Source of the DNA: Thiocapsa roseopersicina
Lineage (GTDB): Bacteria > Pseudomonadota > Gammaproteobacteria > Chromatiales > Chromatiaceae
Assembly (NCBI RefSeq): GCF_900106925.1
Contig: NZ_FNNZ01000001.1
Coordinates: 496,001-560,000 of the forward strand
Direction: 5' to 3'
DNA: 64,000 nucleotides
Part shown: positions 35,712 to 45,606 of the stretch, piece by piece
Position numbering within the stretch: position 1 is the stretch's first letter
Layout of the letters: every line of letters starts with the position of its first letter
Made by a program: the position numbers and the translations under genes
Notes under the pieces: generated by a model
The model's input: the letters and a program-made list of their open reading frames with translations, nothing else
Told to the model about the DNA's origin: nothing
Databases searched by the model: none

Positions 35712-35969
35712 GGTCTCGCCTCAAGCTCGACTGCCCTGTTTCGAACGACAGGATCGCAGGCAATCATCTTCTCCGGCATTCAGGTCGCCGGAAACTCCTC
35801 CTATTTCAAAGTTCACCCGGCGGATTGAGGCTCATTGGTGATCAGGACTGACCTTGAGCAACCTTGGGTTCTCGGTGAGCCGGGTGGACTTCAACGCTTC
35901 ATTGATCGGCGGCATGCCCGAAACACAGGAAGTGGTGAACTACTGCGCGGATCCCCCGTCATGCCGCCC

Positions 35970-37166
35970 TCAACCCTTCACGCAGACAACTTGTTTCAGG
36001 GTATGCACCACCTCGACCAAGTCCGCCTGGTTGGCCATGACCTGGTCGATGTCCTTGTAGGCACCCGGAATCTCGTCGAGCACTCCCTTGTCCTTGCGAC
36101 AGATCACCCCTTGGGTCTGAGCCGCCAGATCCGCCGGCGTGAACTGTTTCTCGGCCGCGGTGCGGCTCATCCGGCGCCCGGCGCCATGGGCACAGGAGCA
36201 GAAACTCTCGGGATTGCCCTTGCCGCGCACGATGTAGCTGCGCGCGCCCATGCTGCCGGGGATGATGCCGAGATCTCCTTCACGCGCCCGGATCGCACCC
36301 TTGCGGGTGACCCAGACGTTCGACCCGAAGTGATGCTCGCGCTCGACGTAGTTGTGATGACAGTTGACGACCTCTTCGGTCACCGAGAAAGCGGGCAGGT
36401 GGCGGGCGAGCGCCGCCAGCACCAGAGCCATCATCTGCTCGCGATTCTCCCGCGCATAGGCCTGCGCCCAGGAGACCGCGGACACGTAGTCGTCGAAGTG
36501 CTCGGAGCCCTCCGGCAGATAGGCGAGATCGCGATCGGGGAGCTGGATCATCCAGCGCTCCATGTCGCGCCGGGCCAACTCGATGAAGTAATGGCCGATG
36601 GCATTGCCGATGCCGCGGCTGCCCGAGTGCAGCATGACCCAGACGCGCCCGGATTCATCGAGGCAGACCTCGATGAAATGATTGCCGCCGCCCAGGGTGC
36701 CGATCTGGTTGATCCAGTTGGAGAAGCGCCCGAAGGCCTTGAGCAGCTGCGGGTGCTTCTCGGTCAGCGCGGCGAGCGGTGCGGCGAAGGGCGTGGCCGC
36801 TTCGGTCAGCGCGCGCGCGTCGGCGTGCTGGGAACGCCCGACCGGCACATCGCGGCTGATCTGGTCGAAGACCTTCTTCAGCGCCCGCTCGTCGATCTGC
36901 TCGGCCCCGAGCGAGGTGCGCGCGGCGGCCATGCCGCAGCCGATATCGACACCCAAGGCAGCCGGGATGATCGCCCGGTCGGTGGCGATGACGCTGCCGA
37001 TGGTCGCGCCGATGCCGGTGTGCACGTCCGGCATGGCGGCGACATGACGATGGATGAAGGGCAGCTTGGAGAGGTTGACAAGCTGCGTGCGCGAGCGCTC
37101 GTCCAGCTCTTCGGTCCACACTTTGACCGGCTTGTCGCCCTCGGTGATGACTTGCTTGATCGTCAT
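35970..37166 (-). CDS. rtcB: RNA ligase RtcB
   Basis: 398-residue GTP- and Mn-dependent ligase joining 2',3'-cyclic phosphate (or 3'-phosphate) and 5'-OH RNA ends in RNA repair. MPDVHTGIGATIGSVIAT, GVDIGCGM with the metal Cys, GGGNHFIE, MLHSGSRGIGN, CHHNYV and the guanylylated-His motif CAHGAGRRMSR are all intact. The ATG at 37166 has AGGAGG 5 nt upstream. The cyclase gene rtcA and regulator gene rtcR, often adjacent, are absent here. Confidence 0.95.
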   Translation of the reverse strand: MTIKQVITEGDKPVKVWTEELDERSRTQLVNLSKLPFIHRHVAAMPDVHTGIGATIGSVIATDRAIIPAALGVDIGCGMAAARTSLGAEQIDERALKKVFDQISRDVPVGRSQHADARALTEAATPFAAPLAALTEKHPQLLKAFGRFSNWINQIGTLGGGNHFIEVCLDESGRVWVMLHSGSRGIGNAIGHYFIELARRDMERWMIQLPDRDLAYLPEGSEHFDDYVSAVSWAQAYARENREQMMALVLAALARHLPAFSVTEEVVNCHHNYVEREHHFGSNVWVTRKGAIRAREGDLGIIPGSMGARSYIVRGKGNPESFCSCAHGAGRRMSRTAAEKQFTPADLAAQTQGVICRKDKGVLDEIPGAYKDIDQVMANQADLVEVVHTLKQVVCVKG

Positions 37167-37639
37167 GGCTCCTCCTGCCGCGCATTGGGCGGCGCACGAT
37201 GGCACGGCCGAAAGCGACCATGCCGGACACTGGCGGGGAGGACGCGCTGGAAAGGGACTTTTGATGTCCGGTCTTGCTGCTCCCCGCCGGATCGACTGAC
37301 GGGGTAAGACCGGTCAGGCGATCAGATTTCGCGCGTCCTTGGCGCTCCGAAACGGCGTTGACCGCTGTCGGAGGGCCGATAGGACGCGCGCATTGGATCG
37401 GGTTTGCGGTGTATGCGGAACAGGCAGCCGCCGACAGACCCACACGCCGACCACGAGACGCAGGAGGCGCTCGGTTGGGTCTTGGCGATGAGGTTTGGTT
37501 GGCGCACGTGGATGACTCGAAACAAGGTGATCGATGTCTGCCGACCGCATCAGCGGCCCGCGGTTTGACTGCGAAGATGCTACGCTCGATCAAACAGGCC
37601 CGCAAGGAGGCTCAAGACCGCAGCTTTGGCACTCAACAA
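37167..37639. other. Intergenic region upstream of rtcB
   Basis: About 470 bp between the divergently placed rtcB start and the hydrogenase terminator. Long ORFs cross it on both strands, but they lack ribosome-binding sites and recognisable domains and I regard them as chance frames of GC-rich DNA. It should contain the rtcB promoter; no sigma-54 -24/-12 pair was convincing. Confidence 0.5.
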
Positions 37640-37667
37640 AAAAAGGCCGCTATTCGCGGCCTTTTTC
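37640..37667 (-). terminator. Rho-independent terminator of the hydrogenase operon
   Basis: Stem GGCCGC / GCGGCC (loop about 5 nt) flanked by an A-run on one side and a T-run on the other, which gives a longer A/T-extended stem. On the minus strand it ends in eight T residues, 20 bp after the hynL stop. The T-run on the plus side makes it usable in both directions. Confidence 0.9.
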
Positions 37668-37686
37668 TTTGCTTCCGACAATCGCC

Positions 37687-39417
<1,731 letters not shown>

Positions 39418-39418
39418 G

Positions 39419-40684
39419 TCAGTTCTTCTCCACCAGGTGCTCGGCGATCATCTCGGTGAGACCGACCACCGGGATCTCCATGTTGAATTCCTCCAGACCC
39501 TCTTCGAGCTGGGTCCGGCAGGTGGCGCACATGGTGACCATGCGTTCCGGGTTGACCTCCTCGATCTGCGCCTTTTTGCGCTTGAAGGCGGCCATCTTCA
39601 GCGGCTCGGCACGCTCGTTGGAGCTCACCCCGCCGCCCGCACCGCAGCACCATTGGAACTTGCCGTGCTCCTTGAGCTCGACGAAGTTCTCGGCGACCAG
39701 GTTCATGAGGTTGCGCTGCTGCTGGATGACGCCGCTCTTGCGGGCCAGGTTGCATGGATCGTGCATCGAGAGCCGATCGGTCTCCATCCCTTCGGTCTTG
39801 ATCCGCCCGGCGGCGCGCAGCTCATCCAAGACCTCGATGATGTGGAAGACCTTGAAGGGATAGGGCCGGCCGATCAGGTTCGGGCCTTCCCAGCGGATCG
39901 CCGTGAAGGCGTGCCCGCACTCCGGGCTGATGACCTTCGGCACCTTGAGCTTCTCGGCCGCGGCCACGACACGCTCGACCAACTGGGCAGCGATGTCCTT
40001 GTTGCCGATTTGGATGCCGGCGTTGGTCGCCTCGAAGCACTGGGTCGAGAGCGTCCAGGTCACCCCGGCATGGTCGAAGATCTTGGTGATGGCTTCGAGA
40101 TATTCCGGGAAGTTGATGATCTCCATCGAGGAGAGCAGCACCAGATACTCGGCGCCTTCCTTGTCGACCGGGACCTCGAGTCCGCTGCTGGTCTGCACAT
40201 GATTGATCTGCACCGCCAGCGTCTTCCATTGCAGGCCCATGGGGCTGCCGGTCTGGATGGCGCGTACCGAGGCGGCGATGAGTCCTTCGGGCGCATGCCC
40301 GGCCTGGACCATGCCCTCGCGTGATTTCCGAATCATCAGCGCCAGATCGTTGCCGACCGGGCAGACCATGGAGCAGCGACCGCACATGGAGCAGGAGTCG
40401 TAGAGCAGCTCCTCCCATTCGGCCAGCATTTCGTCGGTGACCTTGTGGTTGAGGCCGAACAGCCCCTTGATCTTGCCCCAGAGCGTGAAGTCGGCTTCCC
40501 AGACGCGACGCAGCGGCTCCAACTTGAGGATCGGCGTGTATTTGGGATCGCCCGTTTCCAGATAGAAGGGACAGGCTTGGGCACAGATGCCGCAATGCAC
40601 GCAGCTCGAGAAGAAGGCGGCGACCGGACCGTCGACCTCGGCGCGGAAGGCCGCGAGGCCCCGTTCGAGTGTCAGCTCGCTCAT
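39419..40684 (-). CDS. isp2: Isp2, Fe-S/CCG-domain electron carrier of the Hyn hydrogenase
   Basis: 421-residue cytoplasmic or membrane-associated protein related to HdrD, GlpC and DsrK. Two [4Fe-4S] motifs, CVHCGICAQACP (from residue 28) and CSMCGRCSMVCP, are followed by two cysteine-rich CCG modules; the second ends with WCCGAGGG and CATC. It is thought to pass electrons between the hydrogenase and the membrane protein Isp1 or a disulfide-type acceptor. Its ATG overlaps the isp1 stop (ATGA). Confidence 0.92.
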   Translation of the reverse strand: MSELTLERGLAAFRAEVDGPVAAFFSSCVHCGICAQACPFYLETGDPKYTPILKLEPLRRVWEADFTLWGKIKGLFGLNHKVTDEMLAEWEELLYDSCSMCGRCSMVCPVGNDLALMIRKSREGMVQAGHAPEGLIAASVRAIQTGSPMGLQWKTLAVQINHVQTSSGLEVPVDKEGAEYLVLLSSMEIINFPEYLEAITKIFDHAGVTWTLSTQCFEATNAGIQIGNKDIAAQLVERVVAAAEKLKVPKVISPECGHAFTAIRWEGPNLIGRPYPFKVFHIIEVLDELRAAGRIKTEGMETDRLSMHDPCNLARKSGVIQQQRNLMNLVAENFVELKEHGKFQWCCGAGGGVSSNERAEPLKMAAFKRKKAQIEEVNPERMVTMCATCRTQLEEGLEEFNMEIPVVGLTEMIAEHLVEKN

Positions 40685-41343
40685 GACTGAACCCCCTTGC
40701 GGCCGAATGCGGCCCCGTTGTACCAGCGTGCGATGAAGGTCGTGAAGATGTGTGTCAGCTTGGTGAAGGGCAGCAGGATCAGCATGATCTCGGCCGAGAG
40801 GATGTGCATGCCCAGAACCAGCGGATAGGGGTTGACCAGGCGGTAATAGGCCAGCCAGCCGGTGAGCACGACCGCGAAAACCACGGCCCAGACCACATAA
40901 TCCTCGACCGTGCTGATGCGCTTCTTCACCGGATGCGTCATGCGATGCACCAGGGTGGCGATCAGCGCGACCAGCGTGACGGAGGTCACCAGACTGATCA
41001 CCGGGTTGGGCAGCGCCGGCCAGGACAGACCAGTCAGGCTCTCGATCAGCGCGATGTGCGGCAGGAAGAGCAGCAGCGCCATCAGGAAGCCGATGTGCCA
41101 GACCCAGCCGACCACTACGTTGAAGGGTGCACGCTGGAAGGTGCCCGGATCCGCGACGGTGCGGGTGACCATGGTCCGTAGACCCGGCCCCCACTCACCG
41201 GCGCGCGCCTCGGCGAAGTTCTTGGCGCGCCCGAGCATAAAGATCTCGGCGATGCGCACCAGCAGACCGATCGCGAAGATGGCGATCGCGATGTTGAACA
41301 TCGGACCCTTGGTCCACAGCAGAAACTCCATCGAGCCACTCAT
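40681..41343 (-). CDS. isp1: Isp1, cytochrome b-like membrane protein of the Hyn hydrogenase
   Basis: 220 residues with about five transmembrane helices, similar to NarI/DsrM-type heme b quinone-reacting subunits. Histidines that could bind heme occur in VWHIGFLMALLLFLPH and in LVLGMHILSAEIMLILLPFTKLTH. It probably links the hydrogenase to the quinone pool through Isp2. ATG overlaps the hynS stop and its TGA overlaps the isp2 start. Confidence 0.92.
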   Translation of the reverse strand: MSGSMEFLLWTKGPMFNIAIAIFAIGLLVRIAEIFMLGRAKNFAEARAGEWGPGLRTMVTRTVADPGTFQRAPFNVVVGWVWHIGFLMALLLFLPHIALIESLTGLSWPALPNPVISLVTSVTLVALIATLVHRMTHPVKKRISTVEDYVVWAVVFAVVLTGWLAYYRLVNPYPLVLGMHILSAEIMLILLPFTKLTHIFTTFIARWYNGAAFGRKGVQS

Positions 41344-42449
41344 AGCTTCGCCTCCAATTCTTCGACCGTGACGGGCTGACGATGGGTGACCGCGGTCTTG
41401 GTCTGTTTCTTGGCCAGCGCGGCGACCGCGCCGCCGACAACGGCGCCGGCCGCACCGGCCGCCAGCACGTTCATCCCGGACGCCGAAGTCGGCACCGAAA
41501 CGGCGTTGTAGAAGCCGCCGGCATCCCAGAACTTCGGCTCGGAGCAGCCCAGGCAGGGATGTCCGGCCTCGACCGGCCAACTGGTGCCGTCGTTCCAGCG
41601 CATGGTCGCGCAGGCGTTGTAGGTGGTCGGGCCCTTGCAGCCGAGCTCGTACAGACACCAGCCCAGCCGCGCCCCTTCGTCGTCGAAGGTCTTGGCGAAG
41701 AGCCCCTTGTCGTAGAAGGGCCGGCGATAGCAGCGGTCGTGGATCGACTGACCGAAGAAGGCCATCGGACGGTTGTAGGCGTCGAGCTCGGGCAGACGCC
41801 CGAAGGTCAGGTAGTGCGCGATGACGCCCGTGATCACCATCGGGATCGGCGGACAGCCCGAGACGTTGATGACCGGCTTGTTCTTGACCAGATCCATCAC
41901 CGACATGGCGCCGGTGGGATTGGGGTTGGCCGCGGGCAGACCGCCGAAGGTCGCGCAGGTGCCGACCGCGATGACGGCGGCGGCGTTCTCGACCGTCTCC
42001 ATCAACATGGCGTAGTTGCTGTGACCGGCGACGGTCGAGAAGCCCGGGTTGGAGTCCGGACCCGGGATGGAGCCGTCGACGATGACCAGATACTCGCCGG
42101 CATTGGCCGCCATCGCCTGCTCGCGCGCGTGCTCGGCGGCATCGCCGGCCGCAGCCTGCAGGGTGTGGTGATAATCCAGCGAGATGACGTCGAGGATCAG
42201 ATCCTCGAGCGTCGGGGCATGGCTGCGGGTCAGCGACTCGGTACAGCCGGTGCATTCCTGGAACGACAGCCAGATGACCGACGGGCGCTTGGCCTTTTCC
42301 AGCGCCGCGGCGATCGCCGGCGCCATGCTCGGCGGCAGCGCCATCATCGAGGCGGTCGCGGCACAGAACTTCAGGAAGCCGCGGCGCGAGACGCCACGTT
42401 CGCGAAGGCTCTCGCCGAGTGTTTTCTCAGTGGGTTTGCGGGCAGCCAT
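41340..42449 (-). CDS. hynS: NiFe hydrogenase small subunit, Tat-exported
   Basis: 369 residues. The Tat signal SRRGFLKF is at 21-28 with a hydrophobic region to ~50. Cluster ligands begin with CTGC (Cys66, Cys69), then GTCATFGG and SGCPP for the proximal cluster, and CYRRPFY, CLYELGCKG, CATMRWN and CLGC for the medial and distal ones. A C-terminal hydrophobic segment (MNVLAAGAAGAVVGGAVAAL) could anchor it. The ATG at 42449 has AGGAGG 6 nt upstream. It carries the large subunit across the membrane and passes electrons on from the NiFe site. Confidence 0.95.
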   Translation of the reverse strand: MAARKPTEKTLGESLRERGVSRRGFLKFCAATASMMALPPSMAPAIAAALEKAKRPSVIWLSFQECTGCTESLTRSHAPTLEDLILDVISLDYHHTLQAAAGDAAEHAREQAMAANAGEYLVIVDGSIPGPDSNPGFSTVAGHSNYAMLMETVENAAAVIAVGTCATFGGLPAANPNPTGAMSVMDLVKNKPVINVSGCPPIPMVITGVIAHYLTFGRLPELDAYNRPMAFFGQSIHDRCYRRPFYDKGLFAKTFDDEGARLGWCLYELGCKGPTTYNACATMRWNDGTSWPVEAGHPCLGCSEPKFWDAGGFYNAVSVPTSASGMNVLAAGAAGAVVGGAVAALAKKQTKTAVTHRQPVTVEELEAKL

Positions 42450-42466
42450 AGTCCCTCCTTCAGATG

Positions 42467-42925
42467 TCAGGACGCGAGAGGCGGGTCGCTCCGGCCCGGA
42501 TTCAAGCGGGCGTCGAGCGCGGCGATCGCGTCGTTCAGATCCTGCGGCTGCGGACACAGGATCTCGGGAACGGTCGCGATCTCGAGATGCAGGGCGAGGC
42601 GATGTGCCTCGGAATTCAGATAGTCCACCAGCCAGACCCCGGCGACGGCGGTCTCCTGGATGCGTGTCGGACCCAGTGCCTCGATAGTGGCCTGGACCTC
42701 GCCCGTGCCCAGCACGGACAGCAAATGCTCCAGATCACCCGGTCCGAAGGGCATCGCCTTCAGATCGATCTTGGTGGTCTCCCCGGTACTGATAAGACGC
42801 GCCAAGGCGTGGCGGACTTCATGCAGGATGGGCTCGGAGTTGCCGTACCCTTGCGGATGCGAATCGCTCTCGGGCGCAGCCGAGCCGCTTTCGACGATGA
42901 CGGGGATCTGATCCAGCAACGACAT
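42467..42925 (-). CDS. Hydrogenase expression/formation protein, HupH/HyaF family
   Basis: 152 residues. EVRHALARLISTGETTKIDLKAMPFGPGDLEHLLSVLG and the later IQETAVAGVWLVDYLNSEA and LEIATVPEIL segments match the conserved region of HupH/HyaF, an accessory factor for assembling the small subunit or its clusters. It is shorter than HyaF of E. coli and represents mainly one conserved domain. Start at the ATG 42925 with GAGG 8 nt upstream; a GTG at 42934 is in frame. It lies 17 bp before hynS and likely opens the operon. Confidence 0.85.
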   Translation of the reverse strand: MSLLDQIPVIVESGSAAPESDSHPQGYGNSEPILHEVRHALARLISTGETTKIDLKAMPFGPGDLEHLLSVLGTGEVQATIEALGPTRIQETAVAGVWLVDYLNSEAHRLALHLEIATVPEILCPQPQDLNDAIAALDARLNPGRSDPPLAS

Positions 42926-43380
42926 ACGACGCACCTCGACTTATCCGCTTGGAATTCTAGGCGCTTTGCCGCCGGCCCGATTTGATGCAGCGCAGCTCAT
43001 TAGCACGTTAGCGAGATCGAATGATCCAAACCGCGTCCCTGTGGTCCATCCGGGCGTCGGCCGGTGTTCGAACGCTGGCGGATTCCAAGACCCCTGCTGT
43101 GACGCGGTTTGGATGAGAAAGACGACGAATCAGATAATTTCCGGGAAGGCATCGACCAACCTGTACGTGTTTCGGTTGTTTTTGACTCGTTGCTAAAACC
43201 GCGGCCAGTGCGGTACGCGCTGTTTTTGGATGGGCTCGGCCCCGCCAGACTTGACGGCCGTTGGGGTCTCCGCGGCCTAAGATAAAAAATAAATCATCTT
43301 AAACCGTGTCTCCGCTAAGGGTTGTGGATGCATCAAACGTCGAGCTCACTCGACAATGAGCATCTCGCTCCGGACGCGGT
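42926..43380. other. Non-coding region upstream of the hydrogenase operon
   Basis: About 450 bp between hupH (reading left) and the end of the agmatine deiminase gene. It holds the hydrogenase promoter, a single-unit inverted-repeat element and most of a ~191-bp double-unit element. FNR-like half-sites (TTTGATGCAG near 42980) are present but no full dyad. Confidence 0.6.
43024..43114. repeat. 91-bp single-unit inverted-repeat element
   Basis: Perfect 14-bp inverted ends ATCCAAACCGCGTC (43024-43037) and GACGCGGTTTGGAT (43101-43114) around 63 bp of unrelated sequence. The ends share the AACCGCGTC core with three double-unit elements in this window. It lies about 100 bp upstream of the hydrogenase operon's first gene. 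Confidence 0.75.
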
Positions 43381-43384
43381 TTAA
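43194..43384. repeat. ~191-bp double-unit repeat, copy next to the 3' end of the agmatine deiminase gene
   Basis: Ends TAAAACCGCGGCC and GGACGCGGTTTAA are inverted with two mismatches; an inner inverted pair around AAGAT / ATCTT encloses an AT-rich core. Most of the length is similar to the copy at 44426-44620, in the same orientation: for example TTTTTGGATG, ACGTCGAGCTCACTCGA and GCATCTCGCTC are shared. The right end forms the stop codon of the deiminase gene. Confidence 0.8.
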
Positions 43385-44415
43385 GCCAGCACGCCCTCCA
43401 TCAGCTGCATGCTGATGCAGTGCAGGCTGCCGCCTTGGCGGATCAGCGGCCGGCAGTCGACGGCCAAGACGGCGCGGTCCGGGAAGAGACGGCCTAAGGT
43501 GTCGAGTGCCTCGGCGTCGGCGGGATTGTCGTAGGTCGGGACGAGCACGGCACCGTTGACGAGGAGAAAGTTCGCATAGCCTGCCGGGAGGCGCTCGCCG
43601 TCGCTGTCGAGAACGGGTACGGGGGACGGCAAGGGTACGAGACGGTAGGGATTGCCGTGTGGATCGCGCAAGGCCCGAAGCTCCTGCTCCATCGCCTGAA
43701 GCTCGGCGAAGTCCGCGTCGCTCGGGTCGGTGCAGCGGGCGTAGCAGAGCGTATCCGGGGCGCAGAAGCGGACCAGGGTGTCGATGTGCCCGTCGGTGTC
43801 GTCGCCGCTGATGCCACCGTGCTCAAGCCACAGAAAACGATGGACGCCGAGACGCTCGGCGAGCATCCGCTCGATGGTATCCCGCGTCAGGTCCGGGTTG
43901 CGGCGCGGGTCGACCAATGTTCGGGTGACCGCGAGCAGGGTGCCTCGGCCATCGGTCTCGATCGCACCGCCTTCGAGCACCAGGTCGACGGGCTCGAGCG
44001 CAGTCTCGCCGAAGATGCCGCTCCCGCGTAGCGTCCCGGTGATGCGGTCGTCGCGATCCGCGGCGAATTTCCCGCCCCAGCCGTTGAAACGGAAATCGAG
44101 CAGGAGCGGTTCTCCCGCGTCCGTCCGAACGCCGATCGGTCCGTGATCGCGCGCCCAGGTGTCGTTGCTCGGGGCGATACCGAAACGCTGGCTCTCGGGA
44201 TCGGCACCGGCGGCTGCGATGCGTGCGCGGACCGTCGCGGCGTGCTCGGCATCCCGACAGACGTTCAGCACCGGCTCGTAGCGCGAGATCAGGGCGGCGA
44301 GGTCGGCATAGAGGTGTTCGACCCGATCCAGCTGATCGGCCCAGTCGGTGTCCTCGTGTGGCCAGGTGAGCATGACCCCGCTTTGGGGCTCCCACTCGGC
44401 GGGGAATCGGCGCAT
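43381..44415 (-). CDS. aguA: Agmatine deiminase (peptidyl-arginine-deiminase-type)
   Basis: 344-residue hydrolase converting agmatine to N-carbamoylputrescine for polyamine synthesis. Substrate and catalytic motifs are intact: SNDTWARDHGPI, LEGGAIETDG, LEHGGISGDDTDGHID with the catalytic His, and the nucleophile in GGSLHCIS. The partner aguB (carbamoylputrescine amidase) is not adjacent. The ATG has AGAGGA 5 nt upstream. The gene sits precisely between two related ~195-bp repeats; one reaches the ribosome-binding site and the other supplies the stop codon, so it may have been captured or moved as a unit. Confidence 0.92.
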   Translation of the reverse strand: MRRFPAEWEPQSGVMLTWPHEDTDWADQLDRVEHLYADLAALISRYEPVLNVCRDAEHAATVRARIAAAGADPESQRFGIAPSNDTWARDHGPIGVRTDAGEPLLLDFRFNGWGGKFAADRDDRITGTLRGSGIFGETALEPVDLVLEGGAIETDGRGTLLAVTRTLVDPRRNPDLTRDTIERMLAERLGVHRFLWLEHGGISGDDTDGHIDTLVRFCAPDTLCYARCTDPSDADFAELQAMEQELRALRDPHGNPYRLVPLPSPVPVLDSDGERLPAGYANFLLVNGAVLVPTYDNPADAEALDTLGRLFPDRAVLAVDCRPLIRQGGSLHCISMQLMEGVLA

Positions 44416-44425
44416 GGCAGTCCTC

Positions 44426-44620
44426 TTAAACCGCGCCCGGCGCGGTATGCGATGTTTTTGGATGAGATCGGCCCCGGCAGACGTGACGACCGCTGGAGCT
44501 GGTGCGGCTTAAGAATCTAAAAAATATATTATTTTAAACCGCGTCCCCGCTAAGGGCCGTGGATGCAGCAAACGTCGAGCTCACTCGAAAATTTAGCATC
44601 TCGCTCTGGGCGCGGTTTAG
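44426..44620. repeat. ~195-bp double-unit repeat, copy next to the 5' end of the agmatine deiminase gene
   Basis: Inverted ends TTAAACCGCGCCC (44426-44438) and GGGCGCGGTTTAG (44608-44620), an internal TTTTAAACCGCGTCC near 44540 and an AT-rich middle. Similar along its length to 43194-43384. It fills nearly the whole gap between the deiminase start and the PilZ gene end, so the promoter of the deiminase gene must lie inside it. Confidence 0.8.
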
Positions 44621-44661
44621 TTGGGTTGGCGATGCGTCTATTGTATGCCGCGCGCTGGCCT

Positions 44662-44946
44662 TCACCCCCAGTCGAGTGCTTGCGACCAGAATCGGGTGTC
44701 GGCCTCGATCCCGACCCCACCGTCCGCGACACGAACAACCATCCCGTCGATGATCCGCGGCGAGACGCCGTGCGGATGGATGTGCACCTGAACGAACTGA
44801 TGGCGCGCGAGGGACTCGGCGGTCTCGACGAAGAGCCCACATGCACTGAAATTTATGATTCGGCAGGGAGTCGGGCGGCGCTTGCCGTTCACGGCGAGTG
44901 TTGCGGGGATGTCGATCTCGGTTCGATGATGCCATCGGCGCTCCAT
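44662..44946 (-). CDS. PilZ domain protein
   Basis: 94-residue single-domain c-di-GMP receptor candidate. N-terminal ERRWHHRTEIDIPATL fits the RxxxR binding motif, and INFSACGLFVE stands for the D/NxSxxG motif, with Asn in place of the usual Asp. The C-terminus is short. AGGAGG lies upstream of the ATG, at a long spacing. It follows the response regulator gene by 45 bp and could be the output of the c-di-GMP made by the GGDEF protein encoded in the same cluster. Confidence 0.82.
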   Translation of the reverse strand: MERRWHHRTEIDIPATLAVNGKRRPTPCRIINFSACGLFVETAESLARHQFVQVHIHPHGVSPRIIDGMVVRVADGGVGIEADTRFWSQALDWG

Positions 44947-44991
44947 CCTCTCGAGTCCTCCTCTTGTGATTTCCGACGCGTGATTAGAGAT

Positions 44992-45606
44992 TTACGGGCG
45001 CAGTCGGCACGCGAGCGTCAAGCGGACCAGATCGGCGGTCGAGTGGACCTCGAGCTTGCGCATCAGGTTGGCGCGATGCGTCTCGACCGTTCGGACACTG
45101 AGGTTGAGCGAGCCGGCAATCGCCTTGTTGGTGCTGCCGTTGACGATCGCCTCGAGCACCTCGCGCTCCTTGGCGGTGAGCTGCTCGAGCCGCTCGGCAA
45201 TGATCCGAGGGTCGCCGATCTCGGCCCGGAAGCGTTCGTCCGCGGCGAGCGCCTTGCGCACGCGCTGCAGGAGATCCTGGTGATTGACCGGTTTCTGAAT
45301 GAAATCGACGGCTCCGGACTGCATCGCCTTTACCGCCATCGGCACGTCGGCATGTCCGCTGATCATGATCACGGGCAGGCCGATGCGATGCGTGCGCAGA
45401 ACCTCGAGCAGCTCGAGCCCGTCCATCTCCGGCATGCGCACATCCAGGACCAGGCAGCCCGGACCCTCGCAACCCGGATCGGCGAGAAATTCGGCCGCCG
45501 ATCCGAAGACCTCGACCGGCATGGAGACCGATTCGAAGAGCCAGCGCAGCGACTGGCGCACGTCCTCGTCGTCGTCGATCACGAACACGGTCGACTTAGG
45601 GCTCAT
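44992..45606 (-). CDS. FixJ/TtrR-type response regulator
   Basis: 204 residues. Receiver domain at 1-120 with acidic pocket DDDED (11-15), phospho-acceptor Asp55 in LVLDVRMPEMDG and Lys in FIQKPV. LuxR-type helix-turn-helix at ~140-200 (LTAKEREVLEAIVNGSTNKAIAGSLNLSVRTVETHRANLMRKL). Start ATG overlaps the stop of the kinase gene, so the pair is cognate. Target genes are unknown. Confidence 0.93.
   Translation of the reverse strand: MSPKSTVFVIDDDEDVRQSLRWLFESVSMPVEVFGSAAEFLADPGCEGPGCLVLDVRMPEMDGLELLEVLRTHRIGLPVIMISGHADVPMAVKAMQSGAVDFIQKPVNHQDLLQRVRKALAADERFRAEIGDPRIIAERLEQLTAKEREVLEAIVNGSTNKAIAGSLNLSVRTVETHRANLMRKLEVHSTADLVRLTLACRLRP

Noticed and set aside
42960-43020. FNR site upstream of the hydrogenase operon
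   Set aside because: Only half-sites (TTGAT) occur; the second half does not match at the required spacing.
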